From NCBI GenBank assembly GCA_964369235.1, contig CAYJEQ010000001.1:1-64000 (forward strand): a DNA stretch of 64,000 nt, written 5' to 3'. This document shows positions 9,300 through 16,946 of the stretch, piece after piece. How positions within the stretch are numbered: the first letter of the stretch is position 1; each line of letters opens with the position of its first letter. The notes beneath the pieces are model-generated. The model made no database searches, had not been told where the DNA came from, and saw nothing but the letters and a program-made list of their open reading frames with translations. The translations under genes and the position numbers were made by a program. The stretch comes from CAYJEQ01 sp964369235 (lineage in GTDB: Bacteria > Bacillota > Clostridia > Oscillospirales > Ruminococcaceae).

Positions 9300-10457
9300 A
9301 TGCCAAAAAATCAAGAATTTATAAAAAATCAGAATATTGAATTGGTGCTAAACACACTCTTTGACTATAAAACTCTTTCTAGGGCAGAGCTTTCTGAAAT
9401 AACAAAGCTCAGCCCACCTAGTATTACAAGAGTTACACAGTTTTTAATTGAAAAAGGATATATATGCGAGGAAAAATTCGTCCTAAACAAAGCAGGTAGA
9501 AATCCTACAACACTGCATATTATCCCAGGATCTGCCTATACAATAGGTATAGAGATACTAAAGGATAGCTTGATTTTTGCATTGTCTGATCTTAGTAGAC
9601 AGATTATTCTAACCCAGCGTGAACAGATGAACTATAAGGAAAAAACCATAGAGGAAATTGGCCAGTTTATTAAGGAAAAATGCCATAAAATCCTCAGTGA
9701 AAGAGATATTGCCTATGATGATATAGTGGGTATTGGTATTGCCATACCGGGTATAGTAAATCACAATGAAGGCATAGTAAATTACTCCACCCAGCTAGGT
9801 TGGGAGAATGTTAATGTATCACAGGTTTTTGGGAGGATATTAAATAAACATATAATCTTAGAAAACGATGCCAAAGCCAGAATGGTAGCAAAGGAAAAAA
9901 ACCGAAAACTTCTAAATAACGATAGCATTGTAGGGTTATTTATTGGAGAAGGGGTATCTGCTGTAGGTGTTAGTGAGGGCTCGGTAGTACGAGGCATTAA
10001 TAACGCTGCTGGTGAGGTTGGTCATATTATTACAACACCAGAAGGCATAGTTTGTGACTGTGGCTCTAGAGGCTGTTTACAGACTAATCTATCTACAAAA
10101 TTTTTACTAGAAAAGGCTAGGGAACATAAACCAGCCATAGTGGACATTAAAGAAATCCTTACTTTATCAGAAGATGGAGTACAGTGGGCAGAGGAGATTA
10201 TAAATTCCTTTAAAAGCTCGGTGCTACTAATTCTAGATATATTACAGCACTGCTACAACCCAAGCTTTATCATACTTTCTGGTGAGATAATGGATAGCTT
10301 TGAGGAGTTTTTGCGAAAATTCACCCTAGATATAAAACTGAAAAACCGAACTACATCATCTGATATACAGATTGTAGTTTCTACAAATAATGTTAATGAG
10401 CCAGCTATAGGTGTGGCACTGCTATCCTTTGGCTGTTTATTAAAATACGAAAAATAA
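9300..10457 (+). CDS. ROK family transcriptional repressor (NagC/XylR-like)
   Basis: 385 residues from the ATG at 9300; the in-frame ATG at 9288 is inside the RBS-like GGAAGGGATGG. A winged helix-turn-helix occupies about 20-65 (SRAELSEITKLSPPSITRVTQFLIEKGY). The ROK domain follows, with IGIAIPGIVN, LENDAKARM and a zinc-binding CDCGSRGC motif. These proteins usually repress sugar catabolic operons and release DNA when they bind a sugar or sugar phosphate. The likely targets are the flanking transporter, kinase, nagA and nagB genes, and the ligand may be GlcNAc or GlcNAc-6-P. I could not identify its operator. Confidence 0.88.
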   Translation: MPKNQEFIKNQNIELVLNTLFDYKTLSRAELSEITKLSPPSITRVTQFLIEKGYICEEKFVLNKAGRNPTTLHIIPGSAYTIGIEILKDSLIFALSDLSRQIILTQREQMNYKEKTIEEIGQFIKEKCHKILSERDIAYDDIVGIGIAIPGIVNHNEGIVNYSTQLGWENVNVSQVFGRILNKHIILENDAKARMVAKEKNRKLLNNDSIVGLFIGEGVSAVGVSEGSVVRGINNAAGEVGHIITTPEGIVCDCGSRGCLQTNLSTKFLLEKAREHKPAIVDIKEILTLSEDGVQWAEEIINSFKSSVLLILDILQHCYNPSFIILSGEIMDSFEEFLRKFTLDIKLKNRTTSSDIQIVVSTNNVNEPAIGVALLSFGCLLKYEK

Positions 10458-10676
10458 ATTTAAACTGTAAGGCAATGTTAAGTTAAATCTTATAGGGTAA
10501 ATTTTATATAAAAAATCACTTAAAATATAGCATAGACAAATAAACCCATAGAGGTAAATATGCTGAGAATGATGCTGATGTAAGGGTAATTTTTGTGGAT
10601 CAAAATTTATAGTTTAAGTTTTACACAAGGAAAACAACGCTAAAACATCGCAGGCTCATTGAAAGGATGGTTATAT

Positions 10677-12170
10677 ATGAAAAGAATATTAGTAGGTGCT
10701 ATGCACCATGAATCAAATTCCTTTAATCCTATTATAGCTGGACAGGATGATTTTAAAGTACTTAGAGGACAGGAGCTAATAGATAATATTAGACCTAATG
10801 ATTCTCTATCAGGTGTTATTGAAACATTAATGAAACAAGGATACGAGGTAATTCCTACAGTTTCTTGTAGAGCTGTACCTAATGGTGAGGTTGATTATGA
10901 TTTCTATATGTCTGTTAAGGAAGAAATACTAAATACAGCAAAGAAAGAAAATCAGATTAAGCCTATAGATGCTGTTTGCCTATCTCTACATGGTTCTATG
11001 AGAATTAAGGGATTAGGAGAAGCAGAAGGTGTTCTACTAGAAGAACTTAGACAGATACTACCTAATATTCCTTTCTATTCTTCATTAGATATGCATACAA
11101 CCATGACAAAGAAGATGTTTGATAACTGTGATGGCTTTGTAGGATATAAGTGTGCACCCCATACAGATTGTACCGAAACAGGTGAGCACGCAGCTATGAT
11201 GACTATTAAAGCACTAGAAGATGGAATTAAAACCCACAATGCTTGGGTAAGAGTACCTTTCCTAGTAGCTGGTGAGCAGTCCTCTACAAATACACAGCCT
11301 ATGATTGATTTAATAAATAAACTAAGAGAAACCGAGAAGGAAGAAGGAGTGTTAGCTGCTTCCTACCTAATGGGATTCCCTTGGGCAGATAATGAAGACA
11401 GCTCAGTTGCTGTTCATGTAGTAGCAGACAGCAAGGAAAAGGCAGAACATTACGCTATAAGCCTTGCGCAGACTATGTGGGATAGACTAGAAGATTTTAC
11501 CTTCCACACAGAAACATATAAGGAAAAAGAAGCCATTGATGTGGCTTTTGAAGCTGTAAAAACTGGGGACACACCTGTATATCTATCTGATTCTGGTGAC
11601 AATCCAACAGCTGGCTCCTCCTCAGATTGTACTGACTTTTTAAGAATGTTAGTGGAAGATGAGAGAACATCACAGCTAAAAAATAACATTATCTATGGTG
11701 GTATCTACGATCCTACTGCAACAAAAGAGTGTAAAGGCAAGGTAGGTCAGGAGATTACCCTAACATTTGGGGCTAAATTTGACACTGTTACCACCACACC
11801 GATTACAGCAACGGGGGTAGTAAAATCCTATATCGAAAACTGGCCTAAGGATATGCTAAAAGGCGACCTAGCACTGTTTTCCTGTAATGGAGTGGATATA
11901 GTTATAGCAGAAAAGCATGTTGGATTTACCACACCAGAGATGTATGAAGACCTAGGGAGAGATCCTAAGGAAGCTGATATAGTGGTGTGCAAACTAGGAT
12001 ATCTAACTGCACCACATGAAAAAGTGGCAAAGAGAGCTATAATGGCACTGTCAAAAGGATCCACCAATGAAGATTTAGAAACACTTCCTTATGTAAAGGT
12101 ACCAAGACCAATATTCCCACTGGACAAAGGATTTTCCTATGAGCCTAAGAATATGTTAACTTCAAGATAA
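10677..12170 (+). CDS. M81 family metallopeptidase (MlrC-like)
   Basis: 497 residues from the ATG at 10677, with GAAAGGATGG upstream; the longer frame from a TTG at 10659 is unlikely. The start RILVGAMHHESNSFNP is typical of M81/MlrC proteins. Zinc ligands can be placed by spacing: Asp138 and His140 in SLDMHTTM and His162 in APHTDCTETG, the same 22-residue gap as in microcystinase C. The family cleaves small peptides, including linearised microcystin, and is often found beside family 5 ABC transporters. That fits a cytoplasmic peptidase acting on the imported ligand. The natural substrate is not known. Confidence 0.87.
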   Translation: MKRILVGAMHHESNSFNPIIAGQDDFKVLRGQELIDNIRPNDSLSGVIETLMKQGYEVIPTVSCRAVPNGEVDYDFYMSVKEEILNTAKKENQIKPIDAVCLSLHGSMRIKGLGEAEGVLLEELRQILPNIPFYSSLDMHTTMTKKMFDNCDGFVGYKCAPHTDCTETGEHAAMMTIKALEDGIKTHNAWVRVPFLVAGEQSSTNTQPMIDLINKLRETEKEEGVLAASYLMGFPWADNEDSSVAVHVVADSKEKAEHYAISLAQTMWDRLEDFTFHTETYKEKEAIDVAFEAVKTGDTPVYLSDSGDNPTAGSSSDCTDFLRMLVEDERTSQLKNNIIYGGIYDPTATKECKGKVGQEITLTFGAKFDTVTTTPITATGVVKSYIENWPKDMLKGDLALFSCNGVDIVIAEKHVGFTTPEMYEDLGRDPKEADIVVCKLGYLTAPHEKVAKRAIMALSKGSTNEDLETLPYVKVPRPIFPLDKGFSYEPKNMLTSR

Positions 12171-12194
12171 ACAGCTAGAAAGGAATATTTTATA

Positions 12195-13592
12195 ATGAAG
12201 ACTTTTAACTGCACACCTAAGTTTATCCCAGAGCTAGATAAAGGATTTCGCCCTATCTCACTGGAAAATAGAATATATAGAAAAGCCCTAAAAGAACAGG
12301 GACAGAGCGAAAGTGTTAAAGTGGCTATAGTTGGCGAAGGAGATTTTATCGCTACATCGGTAGTGGAGATTTTCCCAGAATCAGCAGGCAAGAATGAAGA
12401 TAATAAAATATATGTAGAGAGATTTGTTAAAACTCTAATCTGGCTTAAAGGTGGATATAAAATTCTATTTGCAGGCCCAGCATATATTGGTGAGTATCTA
12501 AAAGATGCTTATAGACTTGGTGGTAAGAGAGATTTTGACGCAGAGTTTATTGGTGGGGTTTACAATAAGGAATTTGTAGTGGAGTTTATGGATTTTGATA
12601 AAATCCCAGATTCTAGCGATGTAGCGAAATCCATCGGTAGAAATCTTGATGGCTACCGCATCGGTTTTGATGCAGGTGGTAGCGATAGAAAGGTTTCTGC
12701 TGTTGTAAACGGAGAAACAATCTTTAGCACCGAAACAGTGTGGCATCCTAAGATTACTAAGGATCCACAGTACCACCTAGATGGTATTATTGAATCCTTT
12801 AAACTAGCAGCATCTAAGATGCCAAGAGTTGATGCAATCGGTATTAGTAGTGCTGGTATCTACATTAATAATCAGCCACGAGCAGCAAGCCTATTTAGAG
12901 AAGTATCCAAAGAAGATTTTGACAGAGTGGTAAGAGATATCTACTTTACTGCTGCAAAAGCTATTGGAGATGTGCCTATTGAAGTGGCAAATGATGGTGA
13001 TGTAACTGCTCTAGCTGGTGCTATGAGCATGAACGAAAACGGCATACTAGGTATTGCAATGGGAACTAGCGAAGCTGTAGGTTATGTTGATACACAGGGT
13101 AGAATTACAGGGTGGCTTAATGAGCTTGCCTTTGTACCAGTTGACTATAGCAGTGATGCTTTAATGGACGAGTGGTCACTGGATTATGGTGTAGGAACAA
13201 GCTATTTCTCCCAGGACGCAGTTATTAAGCTATCACCAGCAGCTGGCATAGACTTTGAAGAAGGCTTATACCCAGCAGAAAAGCTAAAGGTAGTACAAAA
13301 GCTAATGGAAGAAAACCATGAAGGTGCTAAGAAGATATACGAAAGCATAGGTATCTATCTAGGATATGCGCTGGCTTATTATGCTGAATTTTACGATATA
13401 AATAAGGTGCTACTACTAGGTAGAGTTCTATCTGGTAAAGGTGGAGATCTAATTATAGAAAACGCTAATATGGTACTAGAAGGTGAGTTTAAAGAATTAT
13501 TTGATAAGATTAAACTTGTAACACCAGACGAAGAAATGCGTCGAGTAGGCCAGTCTATTGCTGCTGCAAGCCTGCCGAAAATTACAGTATAG
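12195..13592 (+). CDS. ROK/ASKHA-fold putative sugar kinase with N-terminal extension
   Basis: 465 residues, larger than a standard ROK kinase (about 300). The first 150 residues are an extension I do not recognise. The kinase core begins near RIGFDAGGSDRKVSAVV (phosphate-1 loop) and continues with AIGISSAGIY, then VANDGDVTAL, whose Asp matches the catalytic Asp of ROK kinases, and ILGIAMGTSEAVGY. It lies 24 bp after the metallopeptidase gene. Because nagA and nagB follow, phosphorylation of GlcNAc or a related amino sugar is the obvious inference. It lacks the Cys-rich ROK zinc motif, so it is divergent. Confidence 0.75.
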   Translation: MKTFNCTPKFIPELDKGFRPISLENRIYRKALKEQGQSESVKVAIVGEGDFIATSVVEIFPESAGKNEDNKIYVERFVKTLIWLKGGYKILFAGPAYIGEYLKDAYRLGGKRDFDAEFIGGVYNKEFVVEFMDFDKIPDSSDVAKSIGRNLDGYRIGFDAGGSDRKVSAVVNGETIFSTETVWHPKITKDPQYHLDGIIESFKLAASKMPRVDAIGISSAGIYINNQPRAASLFREVSKEDFDRVVRDIYFTAAKAIGDVPIEVANDGDVTALAGAMSMNENGILGIAMGTSEAVGYVDTQGRITGWLNELAFVPVDYSSDALMDEWSLDYGVGTSYFSQDAVIKLSPAAGIDFEEGLYPAEKLKVVQKLMEENHEGAKKIYESIGIYLGYALAYYAEFYDINKVLLLGRVLSGKGGDLIIENANMVLEGEFKELFDKIKLVTPDEEMRRVGQSIAAASLPKITV

Positions 13593-13617
13593 GGTACATT
13601 TTACTTACATAAAGGCA

Positions 13618-13663
13618 TAGCCACCCACATTCACTAAATTTTTAGGTTTACGGTGGGTGGCTA
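13618..13663 (+). terminator. Hairpin with CCACCCAC stem after the kinase gene
   Basis: A perfect 11-bp stem, TAGCCACCCAC (13618-13628) with 13653-13663, around a 24-base loop. There is no T-run, so it may be a processing stem or partial terminator between the kinase and nagA. The GTGGGTGG sequence recurs in hairpins at 19074 and 19298. Confidence 0.5.
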
Positions 13664-13785
13664 ATGTCAATTTAGTGGTTTCTTTTATAGAAATTATTTT
13701 ACAGTGATAAACTTAAAGGCTAATTGTTAAGTAGAATTAAATTTTCGCTACAAACAGCAAACCCAGTGAAAGGATGGTCACAAAA

Positions 13786-14925
13786 ATGAAGATAATTACA
13801 GGTGGAAAGGTGTTCTACAAGGGAAGTTTCATAGAGGGACATACCTTGGTTTATGGAGAGAAAACCATTAATATTATTAAAGATAATGAGGTAGATAAAT
13901 CACAGGAAACAGAGGAGATTAATCTTACTGGTGAGTATATCTTCCCTGGATTTATAGATGTGCATATTCATGGTAAAGGTGGCAGTGACACCATGGATGG
14001 AAGTTATGAGGCACTGTGTAATATAACTGCCACCTCAGCAAGAGCAGGTGTAACTTCACTACTGCCAACTACAATGTCAATGGCAAAGACCAATATCTAT
14101 AGCGCCCTTGAGAATATTGGGGAGTTTATGACGAAGGGAAATCCAACAGGAGCAAAGGTTATAGGTGCACACCTTGAGGGGCCTTTTATCAACAAGGAAA
14201 AGAAGGGTGCACAGCCCGAAGATGGCATATTCCCAATAGATGAGCAGTTAATACTAAAGAATAAAGAGGTAATTAAGATTATCTCAATGGCACCAGAAAT
14301 TGATAATGGCATAGAGTTTATAGCTAAGTATAAGGATGATTTTAACTTTTCTATAGCCCATACAGGTGCTGATTACGATACAGCTACCAAAGCAGTGAAA
14401 TCAGGTGCAAAATCATTTACACATCTATTTAATGCTATGACGGGGTTAAATCACAGAAACCCAGGTTGTGTTGGTTCAGCACTAACTAATGAGTGTTTTG
14501 TAGAGATGATTTGCGATGACATTCATATTAATAGTAATCTATACACCCTAGTAAAAAATGCTAAGGGAATGGATAGCATTATGCTAATTACCGACTGTAT
14601 TCGAGCTGGTGGATTAGAAGATGGACAATATGATTTAGGAGGCCAACAGGTTACAGTATCTAATGGTAAATGTACTTTACCAGGTGATGTAATTGCTGGT
14701 AGTATCCTAGATTATAATGTGGGAATAAGAAACTTCTACAATGCCACATCGGTATCCCGTCAGGAACTGGCAAAGGCTACCTCTATTAATCAGGCAAGAT
14801 ACCTAGGGTTACAGGATACTATAGGAGAGATTAAAGAGGGTAATTTTGCTGATTACGCAGTGTTAGATGAGGACTTTAATGTAATCTATACAATAGTAAA
14901 TGGCAATGTAGTTTATAAGAGATAG
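13786..14925 (+). CDS. nagA: N-acetylglucosamine-6-phosphate deacetylase
   Basis: 379 residues from the ATG at 13786; an in-frame ATG at 13774 lies in the RBS. An amidohydrolase barrel with the metal and catalytic segments of NagA: FIDVHIHGKGG, GAHLEGPFIN, IAHTGADY, FTHLFNAM, and the catalytic Asp in LITDCIRAGG. It converts GlcNAc-6-P to glucosamine-6-P and acetate in the cytoplasm. The next gene, 142 bp on, encodes the following enzyme. The leader carries the recurrent GAAAGGATGGTCA start module. Confidence 0.95.
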   Translation: MKIITGGKVFYKGSFIEGHTLVYGEKTINIIKDNEVDKSQETEEINLTGEYIFPGFIDVHIHGKGGSDTMDGSYEALCNITATSARAGVTSLLPTTMSMAKTNIYSALENIGEFMTKGNPTGAKVIGAHLEGPFINKEKKGAQPEDGIFPIDEQLILKNKEVIKIISMAPEIDNGIEFIAKYKDDFNFSIAHTGADYDTATKAVKSGAKSFTHLFNAMTGLNHRNPGCVGSALTNECFVEMICDDIHINSNLYTLVKNAKGMDSIMLITDCIRAGGLEDGQYDLGGQQVTVSNGKCTLPGDVIAGSILDYNVGIRNFYNATSVSRQELAKATSINQARYLGLQDTIGEIKEGNFADYAVLDEDFNVIYTIVNGNVVYKR

Positions 14926-15067
14926 TAAAAAACTTAAAAGTGATACATTATAATATATAGTATCCCTTAAAGTGTTATAAAAGATTATGTTTAGGTGTTT
15001 TGCTTTAAAATAAGAATAGGAAAACCTACCAAAACATTGCAAATTCAGAGAAGGGATGGTCATAAGT

Positions 15068-15772
15068 GTGAAGGTATATAAAGTCAAAACTTATGAAGAG
15101 ATGTGTAAGGTAATTAGTCAGGAATTTGTGGAGATAATTACAGAAAACCCAAGTAGCGTACTAGGACTTGCAACAGGTTCTACAGCTGTAGGTATCTATG
15201 AGGAACTTATCAAAAGATATAAAGAGGAAAACCTAGATTTTTCCTTTGTAAAAACTGTAAACCTAGATGAATATATAGGCTTACCAGGAGATAATGACCA
15301 GAGCTACCGATACTATATGGATAATAACTTTTTTAATCATGTAAATGTTAAAAAAGAGAATACATTTATCCCAGATGGCATGGCTGAGGATCTAGAAAAA
15401 GAGTGTCAAAATTATGATGAGTTAATCCAAAAACTAAATGGTATAGATATTCAGCTTTTGGGAATAGGTCATAATGGCCATATTGGTTTTAATGAGCCTA
15501 ATAAGAATTTTAGAAAAGACACTCATATAGTAGAGCTTCATGAGGAAACTATTCTAGCTAATTCCAGATTTTTTCCATCGGTAAAGGAAACCCCTACAAC
15601 AGCTATAACCATGGGTATTAAAAATATTATCCAGTCAGAAAAGGTTATTCTAGCAGGTGGCAAAGACAAAAAAGAAATTATAGAAAAAGCTATATACGGA
15701 GATATTACCCCAGAGGTACCAGCCTCAATACTACAGCTTCATCGCAATCTAATTGTGGTAATGGTTGATTAG
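15068..15772 (+). CDS. nagB: Glucosamine-6-phosphate deaminase
   Basis: 234 residues from the GTG at 15068, which matches the family start KVYKVKTYEEM; the ATG at 15056 is 12 bases upstream within the RBS. Signatures are VLGLATGSTAVGIYEEL, VKTVNLDEYIGL, LLGIGHNGHIGFNEP (active-site loop) and AITMGIKNI. It makes fructose-6-P and ammonia from glucosamine-6-P. The protein is the short form without the C-terminal allosteric extension of E. coli NagB, as in Bacillus. It is the last gene of the amino-sugar island. Confidence 0.95.
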   Translation: MKVYKVKTYEEMCKVISQEFVEIITENPSSVLGLATGSTAVGIYEELIKRYKEENLDFSFVKTVNLDEYIGLPGDNDQSYRYYMDNNFFNHVNVKKENTFIPDGMAEDLEKECQNYDELIQKLNGIDIQLLGIGHNGHIGFNEPNKNFRKDTHIVELHEETILANSRFFPSVKETPTTAITMGIKNIIQSEKVILAGGKDKKEIIEKAIYGDITPEVPASILQLHRNLIVVMVD

Positions 15773-15785
15773 TGATACCGAGGAT

Positions 15786-15823
15786 AAACACTGCATTTCA
15801 CATTGTGATTTGTGGTGTTTTTT
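15786..15823 (+). terminator. Probable terminator after nagB
   Basis: AAACAC (15786-15791) pairs with GTGTTT (15815-15820), with a second short pairing inside, followed by a TTTTT run. The stem is imperfect, so confidence is moderate. Confidence 0.5.
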
Positions 15824-16064
15824 ATTAATATAGAGTATTTTAGTGTATTTTACTTTTTATGTAAACTGAATTATGATTAAATAATTAGTAAATCAATACT
15901 ATATGTTAGGTAGCAGCAACTAACTATTTTGCTTAAAAAATTAGTGAAATAATAAATACAATAGGTGAAAATCGACAAGGCTTATTAATATATTATATAG
16001 ATATACAATGCTGGAAAAATATTTGTGCATATTGCTATTAATTATTAAAATACTGGATTATGTA
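15824..16064. other. A+T-rich spacer, no gene recognised
   Basis: About 240 bases between the nagB terminator and the promoter of the Tat/ferredoxin operon. I see no ORF with an RBS, no tRNA, and no conserved riboswitch core such as a molybdenum-cofactor motif. Confidence 0.5.
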
Positions 16065-16093
16065 TTGACATATTTTTATCAAAATATTATAAT
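16065..16093 (+). promoter_or_regulatory. Consensus SigA promoter of the Tat/YdhV-type operon
   Basis: TTGACA (16065-16070), exactly 17 bases, TATAAT (16088-16093). Both hexamers are perfect. The -10 overlaps the first three bases of the palindrome at 16091-16126. Confidence 0.85.
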
Positions 16094-16126
16094 TCAGTAT
16101 GGTTAAATATTTAACCATACTGAATT
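16091..16126 (+). promoter_or_regulatory. Perfect 36-bp palindrome at the transcription start
   Basis: The 36 bases read identically on both strands (half-site AATTCAGTATGGTTAAAT). It starts in the -10 box and covers the expected +1, so a repressor bound here would block initiation. In the transcript the downstream part could also fold into a 5' stem-loop. The gene's RBS (AAAGGAG, 16137) lies just beyond it. Confidence 0.8.
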
Positions 16127-16150
16127 TATTTATATAAAGGAGAATTTAAA

Positions 16151-16807
16151 GTGCCAGAAACAAAAAAAGGTATATTAGACAAAGACTATTCAAGAAGACA
16201 ATTCTTAAAAATGTCTGGTAAAGGGCTTGCTGGTATCACCATGACAGGTGCTATGCTTTCACTTTTCGGATGTACACAGGAAGAAGTAGAGCAGGGTAGC
16301 GTTTCCGTACTAGCTACACCAACTGGGCTATTAGTTACTAATGCAGCTAGATGTGTAGGATGTCAGAGATGTGAGCTTAACTGTTCCTTAACTCATGATA
16401 AAAAAGCTTCCCCTACAACTGCAAGACTAAAAATCAGAGATAATATGTACTTTGGTGAATATGATGCAGCAACAGGTATTCCAGCAGATTATGCACATGG
16501 ACAAGGTGTATATGGTCTGTGGGGCTACGCGCCAACTACTTGTAGACAGTGTAAGGAGCCAGGTTGTATGAATGCCTGTCCAGTAGGTGCTATTGTTGCT
16601 AACGAAAGCACTGGTGCAAGAATTATAGAAGCAGAAACCTGTGTAGGTTGTGGTGCTTGTACAGCTGCATGTCCATGGAACCTACCTACAGTGGATAAAG
16701 AAACAGGTAAATCTACTAAATGTGTAAACTGTGGTATGTGTGTGGCTGGTTGTCCAACTGGTGCTATTACTATGGTAGACTGGACAGATGTAGTAACAGC
16801 AATGTAA
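16151..16807 (+). CDS. Tat-exported lipoprotein ferredoxin with four 4Fe-4S motifs
   Basis: 218 residues from a GTG after AAAGGAGAA. The N-terminus has a twin-arginine signal (S14-R-R-Q-F-L-K20) followed by a short hydrophobic stretch ending LFGC, a plausible lipobox with Cys41. After cleavage the protein would be lipid-anchored outside the membrane. Four cysteine clusters follow: CVGCQRCELNC, CRQCKEPGCMNAC, CVGCGACTAAC and CVNCGMCVAGC. It belongs to the DMSO-reductase-beta/YdhY-type iron-sulfur subunits and should pass electrons to or from the oxidoreductase encoded next. Having the export signal on the small subunit suggests that the large subunit may be co-exported with it. Confidence 0.88.
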   Translation: MPETKKGILDKDYSRRQFLKMSGKGLAGITMTGAMLSLFGCTQEEVEQGSVSVLATPTGLLVTNAARCVGCQRCELNCSLTHDKKASPTTARLKIRDNMYFGEYDAATGIPADYAHGQGVYGLWGYAPTTCRQCKEPGCMNACPVGAIVANESTGARIIEAETCVGCGACTAACPWNLPTVDKETGKSTKCVNCGMCVAGCPTGAITMVDWTDVVTAM

Positions 16808-16946
16808 TTCTTTTTAAAAGGTATAAATAATTAATGCAGAAAAATTTTCTCATTTGAGAAGGGGAGTAGCTTTATATTAGTACATAACGATTTAATATAC
16901 AGCTAGTTTAATAAAAGCCCTAACTCACAGAAAGGAACGATTATAT

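Noticed and set aside
10659..10676. TTG start adding MKGWLY to the M81 peptidase
   Set aside because: Those codons are the ribosome binding site (TTGAAAGGATGG); the ATG at 10677 gives the family N-terminus.
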